Below, piece after piece: positions 10,809 through 21,596 of a stretch of 64,000 bases of DNA. Position 1 is the stretch's first letter, and every line of letters starts with the position of its first letter. This DNA is from Earliella scabrosa (lineage: Eukaryota; Basidiomycota; Agaricomycetes; Polyporales; Polyporaceae): assembly GCA_022605405.1 (NCBI GenBank), contig JABYQQ010000003.1, positions 1,488,001 through 1,552,000 of the forward strand, written 5' to 3'. Under the pieces are notes generated by a model, which was not told the origin of the DNA, made no database searches, and saw only the letters and a program-made list of their open reading frames with translations. The translations under genes were made by a program, and so were the position numbers.

Positions 10809-11984
10809 ATGCTCTCTCGGTCACGCATCTCCGCGGCCGTGCGGACCGGTCTTTCGACGCGACGTCTAGGTCTACGCACCTTCTCATCGACCCCACTCTG
10901 GCGTGACTCTGGTCTCGGCTCTCCCAGGGTCAAATATGAAGAGAAGTACGCTGAAAAGTTGCAACGTCGGGCCCAAGAGTGAGTCCTTACCCACATCATA
11001 TAGTTGGGGATGGCTTACCCTGTCACAGGCAGGGGAAGAGTATTACCGACCTGCTTGCGGATCTGAAGGAGCAGGAGAGGCAGAAACGGCTGCTGCAGCG
11101 GAAGGAGGAGAGTACTAAGGCACCTGAGGTCGGCCCAAAACCTCCTGCGAGTACTTCTCCATCTTCTGCTTCATCCCATGCAACGTCTCCGTCTTCAACG
11201 AGCTCTTCTAGGAAAGACAGCTCCCCTGTGAAGGTATGCAACTATCGCTCTGGGCAAGTCATTCCCATGGCTAACACTGTTCTAGCCACTGTCAAGCATA
11301 CTGAACCTAGACAAGTTGCTGGAAACGCCACACACCCCCGAGCAGATATCACTACTATGGAGAGCTTACCACGAGTCTCGCTCAGGCGGAACTGGGCGCG
11401 GGTACCTTTGCGCGACGGTCCCCGTCGAAAGCTACGAGAAGATGCTCGACGTCGCATCCAAGTACCCAACCTTCGTCCTCCCTGTCCCGCGAGAGAACGC
11501 ACAGGTAGAGGGAGGGACCAAGGAGCCCGCTTACGAGTTCTACCTGATGGAGTGGGGCTTCCATGGCCCTCCGCCGGAACTCACCAGCGCACAAGACCTG
11601 TTTTCTGCTCCGAAAGCCTCTTCAAGTCCGCAGACGTCCACGATCCTCTTCACTCCGCTTCAGGAATACAAACTACGGCAATCGTTCGCCACCCCTTATC
11701 TCGTATTGACACATTACACGGACCTGGTTAAGTCCCATGGACTCGTTTTGCTTCGCGGGGAGATCACGCCGTCCGGGGCGTCCAGCGGTGTGGGAGCAAG
11801 CGATGACAATGCGCGGTATATGCTCTCCCAACAGGATGCCCAACTACTCGCTATCCACGTACAAAGATTCTATCTATGGAACGAGGGCTCCGAGGACAGA
11901 GCTGCGCTTCTAAAAGCGTTCCACGAGAGGCCGCCCGAGTTCCAATGGGAAGAGCTGCTGAAACACACCGACTTCTCAGCTTGA
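10809..11984 (+). CDS. ATP11: F1-ATPase assembly chaperone Atp11
   Basis: Exons 10809-10978, 11029-11233 and 11286-11984 give 357 residues. The N-terminus MLSRSRISAAVRTGLSTRRL is Arg/Ser-rich without acids, a typical mitochondrial presequence. Next comes a charged helix (KYEEKYAEKLQRRAQEQGKS, ITDLLADLKEQERQ) and a Ser/Thr/Pro-rich linker. The ATP11 core follows: SSILNLDKLLETPHTPEQIS, LLWRAYHESRSGG, FVLPVPRENAQ, EFYLMEWGFHGPP, ILFTPLQEYKLRQSFATPYL and VLTHYTDLVKSHGLVLLRGE. Atp11 binds free F1 beta subunits in the matrix and prevents their aggregation before alpha-beta assembly. The length and blocks match the family. The start was chosen as the first Met that opens a presequence. Confidence 0.93.
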
Positions 11985-13348
11985 CGTGGCTCTCGCTGCT
12001 GCGATTGTTGGACCGTCCGACCGGAGTCGGGCTGTTCGGTCAACGCGAAGTCATGTAGACAAGCGGCTACGTATCTAGAATATCGATGTGCACCTGAAGA
12101 TATTGCGTACGTATGTGATGGTACGTCGGTTCGTCGCTTCCTAATACACTCTACTGAGTATGTGCAATAGTAGATATTGCTTAGATGCCATTGGTGCCAT
12201 GATCCACGCAGCTTTGTCTCGCCGGCCGCGAGCGTTCATCAGGACTGCATAGAACAGACTTCGATGTATAGAAGCGCTGCCAAGTGCAAGGTGCCCACTC
12301 TAGGTCTGTGTAATCCTGATTGTCGGCTTCCTTCTCGCGACATTGCGACCCGTCGTTGTCTTTGCGTTATACTTCCGTGAGTATACCTTCATCGGTCTGT
12401 TCAAGTCGATCACGAGGATTGTGCTGCGCAGGTGCGTCAGGACACTTCTCCTTTCCAAGCAGCCTACACTGGTCATGCGCTCTGTCCTTACGTTGTCCAG
12501 GAGTGCACCTGTCATTCCGTGACAATCTCGTCACCTCGTCGAAGCCGCTTTGCTCTACCTTGCCTTCGATTTTCTGGCTGACACGACAGTGATTACAGAC
12601 GTCCACCCCAGTAGAAGCACTGAAGATGCCTCTCCTTCTCTGTTCCTGTGGTTTCGGATCGTTGCAAACGCCCATTGCCGCGGGGATATCCAAACCCTTC
12701 CTGATTTTCCCTCCCATCGCGAACCATATCCCGCAACAGCGGTCAAGACGCCGCGACCGCGTTGGCCAAAAATAGCCGGTGCGAACGGTGCGCCCCGTTT
12801 AGCGATGTCTATCGGTGTTTGGCGGGCAGAGCGCCCCAGCCGGGCGGTCGAGAGCTTAAATTCCGTCTCCCAGGCCTGGGTGGGACCACCTGAGACCCCC
12901 GTCGACGTTCTGTGCGGAAGCCCGTGCTTTGCACGCGCGCCGATGCACCGCGGACGTGGAGCGGGCCTTCCGGTGGGCAAGCCAGCGGCAGGCGATCCGA
13001 CTCGGCTTGATCGCGCGCGGGGCTGCAGATGCGTGGTGCATGGACGCTCTGGACTTCTGACTGGGATGCGCTGTCGGCGCATATGGATGGCTGGCATGGG
13101 AGCTCGCCTGACGCTTCGGATGATGCATGGGGGCGAGATTCCAGATGGAGTGCTTGCGCCTCTTATTTCATCTTGGTGTATGGGCCTGCGGTATAAGAAG
13201 GTCGGGCTTGCGGCCTTCCTTCTGGCAAGATCTCCGCTGGCTGCCATCCTCTGAGCAACGTCCTGCCTTACCTGCTCTGGCAATACTAGCATCTTCCACG
13301 CTCTTTCTAACGTCGTCCGCATAACCCGCGTCCGTCTACGAACCTACA
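11985..13348. other. Large non-coding region upstream of orphan gene A
   Basis: 1364 bases without a supported gene. Long open frames exist on both strands between about 12550 and 13320, but they overlap antisense, are rich in Arg/Pro/Ser and show no family features. A TATAAG at about 13192 lies some 157 bases before orphan gene A and could be its core promoter. Confidence 0.45.
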
Positions 13349-13829
13349 ATGCGTGGCCTATCGCTATTCAAGACTGCCTCGTCATCATCTCAGGTATGTT
13401 ACCCCGTTGATAACCATCCTCTACATCAGGCTTATACCGTGTCTTTCCGACAGTCTTCCGGTTCACGGCGATCGTCAATGTTGAGCGACACCTCGTCTAA
13501 TTCGTCCGTATCATACGTGCAGTTTGTAAGTCGGAGTTCGCGCTCCTTCTATCCGCCTATAATTACCTCGTCCGGCTTGCGCTAAATACACTCGCCTCCC
13601 GTTTGTAGCCCGGACTGTCGCCAGCCCAGCGTCAGCCTTCGTCCCTGTCAGCAAGTCCGCACGGGAGCGGGACGGACTACGTGAGTACGCCGCCAGGCGC
13701 ACGCGGTGGTTGTTGGGCAATTTGCTGACCCCCGGTCTGGTATGTGCTGGCGCGCTCCAGGCGGAGATGCTGGAAGACGACAACCTTGCTTGGGGCAGCC
13801 CGAAGAAGAGCAAGGGCTCGCGGCGATAG
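13349..13829 (+). CDS. Small orphan protein A (85 aa, four phase-0 exons)
   Basis: Exons 13349-13393, 13454-13525, 13609-13680 and 13761-13829 code for 15, 24, 24 and 22 residues. All three introns (60, 83 and 80 bases) have GT-AG ends and sit between codons. The protein begins MRGLSLFKTASSSSQ. It continues with a Ser-rich part containing GSRRSSMLSDTSSNSSVSYV, a Pro/Ser linker, and the end AEMLEDDNLAWGSPKKSKGS plus RR. There is no signal peptide, membrane segment or cysteine. The gene at 31650-32200 has the same exon plan, a RRSS motif and a DN-(L/F)-AWG-x-P basic tail, so the two are paralogues and the model is likely real. RRSS fits a basophilic (PKA-like) kinase site. Function unknown. Confidence 0.75.
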
Positions 13830-15814
13830 ACGCGCCGGGTTTTGGAGAGAACGTTCTGCCCGACTCAGGACTGCTGGGATCCAGCTGCGCACGCGCTTCT
13901 GCTTCTACTTCTGCTTCTGCCGGGTGTACTCTGTGCTTTTAATGTATCCGTACGGAACTACTGTACTGTCTGGGTTTGTCACCACTTAAGCGGCAATACC
14001 ACATCTTCCTTGCCTAGTACAGCTCCGCCGGTATGCATCTGCATCCACGTCAGAGATGTAGGACCTTCATGTCAGAGTTCACGAAGTAGGCAAGGCAGAA
14101 GGGAATGCCGAGCAGGAAGTAGGGATCCGGGAGAGCGGCATCGACATCCTTGCGCAATGAGTTACAAACGTTGATGCATCGGCTTGAGCCTTGGAGCACG
14201 GACGTTGAACTGTATCGCCGCGCCCGCATTATGGAAGCCCGGGTCCAGCCCAGGGCACCAGTAGCGTGCCGCGGATTGCTCAGCACACCGCGAGCAGGAC
14301 GGAAGTGGTTGCTGCACGGGCTCGTGCCCATGCGCCCCGGTCCACTCCATTCAGCCTCGCAGGCCATGGGAGGGGCGCGAGCATACAAGGCTATGCGCAT
14401 GCGGATCGGAACGCGACGGCACATGTGCGCGCGCCGCGCGACCACGCACTCAGCCTTTACGCTCTCCCCGTACGTACACCCCGCGCGAACGTGCCCACCC
14501 AGGCCCATGGGATCGGGGTGCGGAGAGCCGACGACGGGGCCCTGGGTCGCGGGCCGCTGCTGACCGTGCTGGGTCCTGGGGGCAGGCAGATCCTGTCTGA
14601 GATGCCACCAAGGCCCCCACGCTCCCACACCCATGACGCAGCCATCGGAGCGTCAGTGTCTGAGTGTTTATTATGCGTACTTCGCATGGCGGGGAAGGGC
14701 GCTGGGCTGTGGGGATCTGAAGCTTGAGGCTCGAAGAGTGTAGAGGAGTGGCACGGTGGACACCGTGGGCCCTGAGCGGGCCGCGAGCCTTGTCCGACCT
14801 GGTTGGTGTTCTGGGTGCGAAGCTCGCGTGCTGCTTATCAAGGCGGCCGAGCGCGTAGCCCATTGTTGCGAGAACGGGCGGTGCTGTGGATGTAATGCGA
14901 AGGGCGAGGAACGACGCGCGTGGGTTCAGAGGATGCGGATCTTGTGGCGCGACCGAATCCAGACCAGCGAAGGGGAAGGCGCCCTGGGAGATATGAACGC
15001 GCGAACGCAGAAACCGAGGTCTGGGCCTTGGACTGTATGCAGACTGCTGAGCTCCAGGAACAACAGAATGTATAGATGCCCTCGAGGGATCCCAAGGGAG
15101 AGTGTCTGGAAGGAGGAAGAAGGTGCGGATGGAGGAAGAGAGTACAGTGGAAGAAGACAGTGCGGATAGAAGGATGTTGTGGCGACTGCGCATAGGGCTG
15201 TTGGGGGGAGAAGGGCCATGGTCTCCAATAGGGCTTTGACGGTTCGTGTGGGAATCGCAAACTACATGGGTTTTAGGCGACAGCAGGATGGAGTACAGTG
15301 GACGCGGGAAGGGTGCTGTATGCACTTGTCGACGACTCGGACGGAGTCGTCTCAGCACTTCTTTCTGCTTTTCAGGTTTCAGCGGACGTCCCCTTCGTGC
15401 GAAGCTGACACCAGTAGCGCACCGTACTTCGAGACGCATCTCTGGTGCATCCGGAGATCGCGAGTCGATACAGGGCAGTTGGCGAAGCTAGACTGCGCAT
15501 CGAAGGCCGAGCATCGCGCGATTTCATTGAGACGGTGAGCAAAAGTTGTAGTGCTGCATCTAGTCGTGCGTCGGCACTCGTAGCATCAGGAAACTGTGTT
15601 GCATAGGTTAGAACAAACCGCAGGAACCCATATCCGCGCACCCATGACCAACGACGACACGAGCGTGTGGACGAAATATCATGATCATACAAGACGGTAT
15701 TTCACAGTACACAATCCGGTCCTTGTTGTCCATTGTCGTACAATTCTGCATGTTCTAGTCAACGACCCGGACGAGAGTGAAGGCAGGGAGACTTGCCTCG
15801 CAATCACTATCGCA
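13830..15814. other. Large non-coding region downstream of orphan gene A
   Basis: About 2 kb with no supported gene. It would hold the 3' UTR of orphan gene A. A 329-codon open frame on the minus strand (14450-15439) is rich in Arg, Ser and Pro, overlaps other long frames on both strands and has no family features, so it is not called. Confidence 0.45.
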
Positions 15815-16480
15815 TCATGGAGAGGAAATGAGAGGCGCCTTCCCGCACCACTTGTTCTCCTCTAGCTCCTTCAAGACAAATGCCGCAAACGCTGCCCGAG
15901 ACAGCTTCGTCTTGGTCTTCCCATCTCCCACATAGCCCGCGATGACGTCCTTCTCCGGCTTTTCCGTCAACAGCGGAACTCGGGCAATCGTCCATACCAC
16001 CTCGTTCGGCGGTACTGCCCGGATCGTCTGCCCGATGGCGACGACGTCCTTGTAGGCGTTGTGCGCGAAGACGTTGACGCCGTTGACCAAGAACGCCATC
16101 ACGGGACTGAACTTGTCGTGCTCGTCCGTCATACTGGGCGTGCCGAGTGCGATGAGCCGCTTCACGTTCTTCTGCTTCATGAGGTCAAGGATCAGGGCGT
16201 AGGCTTGGGCGAGCGGGGTGTTGCTGGGATGGAATGGCCCGTTCTTCACCGCGGGCCCCAGGGCGGACAGGATGGCGTGGACGCCCTCCATGGCCGCACC
16301 GAGCTTCTCTGCATCTGTGAGAGAGCCGACTATGACGGTCACAGAGGGCGAGGTGGAGATCGGCTCGGGTAGCTTCTGTGGCGAGCGGACGTAGACGACG
16401 AGCGTGTGGTTGAGCTGAAGTGCTTGCTCGATGAGCTGGAGACCGCATGGTCCCGTTCCGCCCAGGATCAGAAGACGCAT
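15815..16480 (-). CDS. NmrA-like NAD(P)-binding Rossmann protein
   Basis: A single exon of 221 residues from 16480. The start MRLLILGGTGPCGLQLIEQA is the dinucleotide-binding beta-alpha-beta with a GGTGxxG glycine motif; an in-frame upstream Met exists but would add unrelated sequence. Further blocks are LNHTLVVYVRSPQKLP (Arg after strand 2 suggests NADP(H)), VTVIVGSLTDAEKL, VHAILSALGPAVK, KNVKRLIALGTPSM, WTIARVPLLTE and SRAAFAAFVLKELEENKW near the end. This is the layout of the atypical SDR family that includes NmrA-like regulators and biliverdin/flavin reductase-like enzymes. The classic YxxxK catalytic pair is not seen, as usual in this group. Substrate unknown. The foldback element at 16606-17331 sits 125 bases upstream of its start. 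Confidence 0.85.
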   Translation of the reverse strand: MRLLILGGTGPCGLQLIEQALQLNHTLVVYVRSPQKLPEPISTSPSVTVIVGSLTDAEKLGAAMEGVHAILSALGPAVKNGPFHPSNTPLAQAYALILDLMKQKNVKRLIALGTPSMTDEHDKFSPVMAFLVNGVNVFAHNAYKDVVAIGQTIRAVPPNEVVWTIARVPLLTEKPEKDVIAGYVGDGKTKTKLSRAAFAAFVLKELEENKWCGKAPLISSP

Positions 16481-16605
16481 GGTGTGTCCGGGCAGTGTGT
16501 CTCCAGTCGTTGGGCAATGTGGTCGAGAGAAAGACAAGGTCGGTGTGCACGCGGCTTGAAGGAAGCCTCACCTGCAGCTGGCCATTGTATGGCTGTGAGT
16601 ATACT

Positions 16606-16717
16606 AGTACCGCTCAGAATTGGACGATTATGGGAAGCGCCCGAATATGGTCCCCGTCGATTATCGGCTACAGTCACGGCGCGTGATGGCGCGCGTCGCG
16701 CGCCATGTCACGGCGCT
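16606..16717 (+). repeat. Left terminal inverted repeat (112 bp)
   Basis: Begins AGTACCGCTCAGAATTGGAC and ends CATGTCACGGCGCT. It carries a 21-base palindrome, two 10-base arms around one T, at 16686-16706, near its inner end. Confidence 0.92.
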
Positions 16718-17219
16718 TGCCCTAGGGCGAGACCTGGGTGTTACTCTGTGTTGTGCTGTAAATGTATCATGGTAAGTATGAGCTCAGACAGAGTCAGGCC
16801 CACCAAGGTTTCGTATGCGCTGAGTGTAGAGCTGAGGGGAGGATAAGTATGGAAGAATAAGTACAAGTACTGATGTCACTCCGGATAGTAAGTACTGTAA
16901 ACTTTCAACTGCCATGAAGTAGTGCTAGTACTTACTTGATAGTAATACCAGAGTGTTTGAAGCAGTTCTAAGTGCTTATAGCAAGTCTCATTAGATGTCC
17001 ATTACCAGCTCAAAGGGTGGACTACTTAGTTGGCGGAGTTGGTGACTGACGTCATAAGTAACGGTGAAGCATTTAAGTCACAACTTCAACTTGTACCGTC
17101 GTTAGGTTCTTACTAGTAGCTCTAGTGACAACAACGAGGTGCCAGGGTTAGCACATTCTTAACGTCGTACGGTAATACCCCCAGGCCGTGCCGGCATGCA
17201 AAAGGGTACTTAACTGGCG

Positions 17220-17331
17220 AGCGCCGTGACATGGCGCGCGACGCGCGCCATCACGCGCCGTGACTGTAGCCGATAATCGACGGGGACCATATTCGGGCGC
17301 TTCCCATAATCGTCCAATTCTGAGCGGTACT
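17220..17331 (-). repeat. Right terminal inverted repeat (112 bp)
   Basis: Exact reverse complement of 16606-16717 by eye, beginning AGCGCCGTGACATGG and ending CTGAGCGGTACT. Confidence 0.92.
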
Positions 17332-17921
17332 ACTCTATCGGTCTGCCCATGACGCAATGCCTCCGCCCATTCCATCCCGTATGCTGCCTTGCAGTTCTTC
17401 AGCTATGCAGACCACAGTAAAGGATTTGCAGCGGGGGCATCAGGAGGGGGCGTCAGCTGGCATGAGATTGCAGATTTGCCAGACGAAACTGCCGGCGAAT
17501 CACTGGTTGGTCACTGGCGAGCTCTGGCGAGTCGCCGTAATGGTTGAGGGTTAAGCGCCGCCGGCTTGGACATTAGTATGCCACGTGGGAAGGTAACAAT
17601 TGCCATTAAGATCGTGAGGTCCTCCTATACAGACAACAACCGCATGCTGATCTGTTCTTTGAGTGTTCTGCCCTTCGACGAGGTACGATGCTGCTGGAGA
17701 GAAACAAATCGCTTGAAGTGAGTCAATGTCATACGTCCGGGACCGACATTCGCAACATGTCCATCTAGCGCGCGACAAGGTTGCCATACAACACCGATAC
17801 GACTCTAGATCTTCTACCAAGCACCACCACCACTACACCAACTTGGTAGCATCCGGCCCTCTCGAGTCCCTCCATCCTATCTGAAGTCTCACGGTAACTA
17901 CAGAACTGCAATCGTCCCAAG
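17332..17921. other. Intergenic, upstream of F-box-like gene 1
   Basis: 590 bases between the foldback element and the start at 17922. No gene or clear promoter element was seen. Confidence 0.5.
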
Positions 17922-19691
17922 ATGGCTTCCACAGACTCAGAGACAGTCCAAGATCGAGATCTTACCGTATCGGACCAGCAGCCTTCCTTAAGCCTGACAG
18001 ACGTGGACACCGACACCCTGCGCTCTATGGGGCCGCTTGAGGCACAGGATTGGCTCCGTTCTCAGGCGAAGTATCACGAAGAGTACGGGAGGCTCTTGCG
18101 CACACTCTCCAACACCCGCGCACCTATCCATCGCTACCTACCTCCAGAACTCATAATGGAGATTTTCGGGAGAATCGACCCAGAGCACCGCCGCGAGCTC
18201 AATCTTCTTCACGTATGCCGAATCTGGAGGGAACTCCTTCTCAAGACGGCTGAATTCTGGGTCGACATGGTTCGCCACCCGGTCGACCATCTGAAATTGG
18301 GATCCAGCAGCCCCGAGACAGGTCACCTACCATGTTTCAAGCTGGCTCTTGTCCAGTCCTCGCCACGAAACATCTCCCTCGACATCACCAATTTCACCAC
18401 TCATTCTGCCCATCTTCTGGCGCCACATTCTCGTCGCATCACATCGCTCACAGTGCAATTGAGGCCGGCGGACGCGCAGCATCTCTTTGATATGATGCGC
18501 GATGGGATGCCTCGCCTACACACTCTCAGTATAGTCCATCGTCGAGACCCCCGTCTGCGCACAAACGACGTGGCAACCTTGTCCCACAACCTCTGGAAAG
18601 AGCTGCAGAGCCTGCAATACAGCCACGATGCCCTACCCGTGCTCCGCGATCTTCACATTCCCGCCATGCTCGTCGTCCCATGCCTAGCCGTCCCTAGCCT
18701 GCGCACCCTGACCGTCGGATGCCACAAATGCGGCGGATGCAGAATCGAGTCGGGTCCGCACACACTCGACACCATCCTCCCGTTCCTCGAACGCTGCCCG
18801 CAGCTTGAGACTCTCCAATTCCTGAGCGCCACCGAACCGACCCCCGGCCGCGCACACTCGCGCTTGGACCCCGCCGCGCTCCCGCACCTGCGCCAGCTCG
18901 GGTTCACCGCAGGCGTGCTGTGGGTGTCCGAGCTCCTCAGCAAGCTCGTCTTCCCGTCCACCACCGTTATGAAGCTCCGCACGAACTACGACCGGAACAC
19001 GAACACGAACATCCCGCGCCACCTCCGCGCCCTGCCCAGCGTCCACGCGCTTGACCGGCTCTCGATCCAGTTCCTCATGGAGCACGTGCAACACAAGTGC
19101 GTCGTGCAGGGCTGGAAGGCGGGCGCGTTCCAGGTCGAACTCGACGCCTCGCTCCCCGGGTTCGAGGGCGTGGTCGAGGACGTCGCGCAGGTGCTCGGCT
19201 CGCCCATCGTCGAGGACCTGCGCGTGTGGGTCCCGACCTCGCAGGTCTACGCGCAGCTCCAGATGGGCGCGAACATGGTCCGCCTCCTCGCGAGCTTCCC
19301 GCACCTCGTCCGGCTCCGCGTGCGGCGGGAGTGCCCGGACGACCTGCTCATCGCGCTCGGCTCGCGCACGTCGGGCGGCGTGATCTGCGCGGGTCTGGCG
19401 AACTTGGTCGTGCATTGGCGGTTTGCGAGCAACGCGACGGAGGCGATGTTGCGCGCGACGTGCGAGCTGGCGAGGCTGACGCTCGTGAAGCGCGCGGAGT
19501 TTGGGAGTCGCCTGCAGAAGTTCGTCTTCCGCTGCGAGGGCGCGAGGAAGCTTGGGCCCGGGGTCAATGCTGGCGCGATCCTGAACGGCCTCGCTGTGCA
19601 ACTTCGAGATGTGGTGGACGAGGTTGTGGTCGGTGCGACAGAGATTGAGCAGGCTGCGAAGGGGCCCGGGCAGGGGCAAGGTGGACGCTGA
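17922..19691 (+). CDS. F-box-like protein 1 with leucine-rich C-terminal region
   Basis: An intronless 589-residue gene. The N-terminus is a Ser/Thr/Asp-rich stretch and a helix (LEAQDWLRSQAKYHEEYGRL). The F-box-like core follows: HRYLPPELIMEIFGRIDPEH, then LNLLHVCRIWRELLLKTAEF and W. The rest is an irregular run of leucine-rich segments typical of agaricomycete F-box proteins, including SRRITSLTVQLRPADAQHLF, PSLRTLTVGC and LERCPQLETLQFL. The F-box would bind Skp1 in an SCF ubiquitin ligase and the C-terminal part would pick substrates; this is family knowledge and the target is unknown. Such genes form very large families in mushrooms. A relative lies at 27826-29637. Confidence 0.85.
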   Translation: MASTDSETVQDRDLTVSDQQPSLSLTDVDTDTLRSMGPLEAQDWLRSQAKYHEEYGRLLRTLSNTRAPIHRYLPPELIMEIFGRIDPEHRRELNLLHVCRIWRELLLKTAEFWVDMVRHPVDHLKLGSSSPETGHLPCFKLALVQSSPRNISLDITNFTTHSAHLLAPHSRRITSLTVQLRPADAQHLFDMMRDGMPRLHTLSIVHRRDPRLRTNDVATLSHNLWKELQSLQYSHDALPVLRDLHIPAMLVVPCLAVPSLRTLTVGCHKCGGCRIESGPHTLDTILPFLERCPQLETLQFLSATEPTPGRAHSRLDPAALPHLRQLGFTAGVLWVSELLSKLVFPSTTVMKLRTNYDRNTNTNIPRHLRALPSVHALDRLSIQFLMEHVQHKCVVQGWKAGAFQVELDASLPGFEGVVEDVAQVLGSPIVEDLRVWVPTSQVYAQLQMGANMVRLLASFPHLVRLRVRRECPDDLLIALGSRTSGGVICAGLANLVVHWRFASNATEAMLRATCELARLTLVKRAEFGSRLQKFVFRCEGARKLGPGVNAGAILNGLAVQLRDVVDEVVVGATEIEQAAKGPGQGQGGR

Positions 19692-20042
19692 TTCCAGTAC
19701 GTTTGGAATGACGGAGAGTTGGCACGACACGCGCATAGGTCGTATGGACACGTCTCAAATTCAGGTTTCGCCAGGTCACCCTATGGCTATGTGGACCGAG
19801 TCTGCACCTACATGGACGCTTGTAGCGATGTCTTCGAAGGACCCATCCATAGTCACGCGAAGAAAGAACCAGAGCTCTCATGTATTCGCGGGCTCGCCAG
19901 GAGTCTAGATGAGAACATGAACCTAGGGCTACATCTAACAATACACGATTCTGTCTTCAGGATGTATGCGTTCTAACCTTTGCGCTAGAGCAAATGAGCT
20001 CCGAATCCATGAGCAGATATGGACCAAGAGCGCGCGCGGCGT
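19692..20042. other. Intergenic, between convergent F-box 1 and GH16 genes
   Basis: 351 bases of 3' flank. Nothing recognised. Confidence 0.5.
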
Positions 20043-21596
20043 CTATTCGTATACGTGGACCCCAGCGATGTCCCAGAAGGCCTCGGAGAACGCCTTCGGG
20101 TTCTGGTTGACAAATGCTGTTGATGGCACGCGTCGTCAGCGGTGAAGTATCAGAGGGCGTCGCGCTAAACCCGAGACTCACTGTTGCAGTCGCCGGGGCA
20201 ACCACCCAACTCGTTGAAGAAGAAGGGGATCCCGGCCCAATCACCGCCTGCACGAATTCAACGGTCAGACGACATCTTGCGAACTCGAAGGAGGTAGGGA
20301 TAGGCACTCACAGAACGTCAGGTTGATGATGATGTTGTGCGCACCGAAGTGGGCGTTGATATCGCACTGGTCGCTCACGAACACCGCCGCCGGCCGTCCC
20401 TGCGTATGCGTAGCAAAAGAACCATCCGTCAGTGACACTGGATCGATCACCCCTCCAAACCGTCTCCTGCGCGACCTGGGACCAACAGCTACCCCCGTGT
20501 GGCGGTCGGCCGCGGGAGCGATGCAAGATGGGAGGGCTGGATAGGAAATGAAACGGTACTCACCCACGCATCAGTGTTGACAGTCGTGCAGGGGTTCAAA
20601 ACGTCCGCGGGTACAGTCGGGTCGTTCCGCGACCAGAACCAGACCTTGATGAAGGACGAGGTGCGCTCCATCGCGTAGAACCCTCCGCCGGCGGCGTTGA
20701 ACGACTTGCCGTAGCTGTTCGGCTGCGTTGCCTCCACGCCGCACCCCGCGTTCCCGTTCGCCGCGACGTCGCAGTTGTCGGTGACCGAGTTGCTGTGAGC
20801 GCGTCGCAGAGACCGGTCAGCGTCGGTGTGCGCATAGGCCACATTGGCGGTATGGCATGAAGAGTCGACGTACCCAGTCATGTCCCGGCCCACGGCGGGC
20901 TGTGCGCAGTTCGCGCTGGTGTGCAGCGTCATGTGGTTCGGCTCGATGTCGTTCGTGCCTTCGAGCTGTTCGAACCACGAGATCAGATCGCATCGAGAGC
21001 GATGAGTTGGCATGACATGAGGAGATGGACGTACGATATCGACTTCACCCAGGTTGGGCCAGTTCGCCTCATCGACCTCCCAAGCTGCGGGCCAGGTGCC
21101 ACAGCCAGTCGGCATGTGCCTGATGTTGAACCTGACAGGGGATCCAGATCAGCTCTGACCTGTGGTTTGTGGTTCAGAAGCGCCGCGGGTACGTACACTG
21201 AGACGTGCGTGGCGTATGCGTTGTTGCTCCTGATGCGCACGGAGTTGCGTCCAGGCCCCGCGGGGTCCAGAACGTTGAAATCGTCTGCGCGCATGATGAA
21301 GGACGTGTCGGTCGCGAAGGTCAGGTTCTGAGCGAGCGCGGTCTGTTGGTCGACATAGTTCCTGTGCGCGAGCAGTAGTTCGTGAGTTCGGTCATCATAT
21401 TAATAGTGTTGAGATGTCGAGGAGCTACGAAAAGTGACGGTACTCACACTCGACCGTGTGTGGGGTCGGCGATCGCCTGGTGGGTGAAGCCGGTGAGGAA
21501 GTCCTCGCCGACGAACTTGTCCTTTAGGTTGTACGTCGCTCCCAGAGCGGACGAGACGAGAGCGGAGACGGCGAACAGCGCAGCTGTCGAACGCAT
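20043..21596 (-). CDS. GH16 family secreted beta-glucanase (copy 1)
   Basis: Starts at 21596 with the signal peptide MRSTAALFAVSALVSSALGA. Mature blocks in order: TYNLKDKFVGEDFLTGF, ADPTHGRV, NYVDQQTALAQNLTF, SVRIRSNNAYATHVSV, RHMPTGCGTWPAAWEVDEAN and WPNLGEVDI, joined across a 69-base intron (20966-21034) to LEGTNDIEPNHMTLHTS. The join restores the GH16 catalytic motif E-V-D-I-L-E, with the first Glu as nucleophile and the last as acid/base. Later blocks are NGNAGCGVEATQPNSYG, SSFIKVWFWSRND, CDINAHFGAHNIIINLTFCG, DWAG and the end NQNPKAFSEAFWDIAGVHVY. This matches secreted fungal GH16 enzymes acting on beta-1,3(4)-glucan, either plant or fungal wall. Seven or more introns. A relative is at 59330-60970. 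Confidence 0.92.

Larger units (their letters stand above)
16606..17331. mobile_element. Foldback/MITE-like non-autonomous DNA transposon
   Basis: A 726-base element bounded by two 112-base terminal inverted repeats that match perfectly by eye (16606-16717 and 17220-17331). The 502-base centre has no transposase or other supported gene and is more AT-rich than its surroundings, with scattered AGTACTT/AAGTACT-type words. Cutting the repeats back three to four bases leaves imperfect 8-base flanks, TACTAGTA (16602-16609) and TACTACTC (17328-17335), matching at 6 of 8. This could be a worn hAT-type target-site duplication, but the superfamily is unresolved; long repeats are also seen in Mutator-like elements. 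The perfect arms suggest recent insertion or gene conversion. It lies in the promoter region of the NmrA-like gene. Confidence 0.85.

Noticed and set aside
12555..13322. 255-codon minus-strand and 234-codon plus-strand open frames facing each other
   Set aside because: Antisense overlap of two stop-poor frames without recognisable protein features; one cannot be chosen over the other.
14450..15439. 329-codon open frame on the minus strand
   Set aside because: Composition is Arg/Ser/Pro-rich, long frames overlap on both strands, and there is no domain, splice pattern or family feature. It looks like chance in GC-rich DNA.
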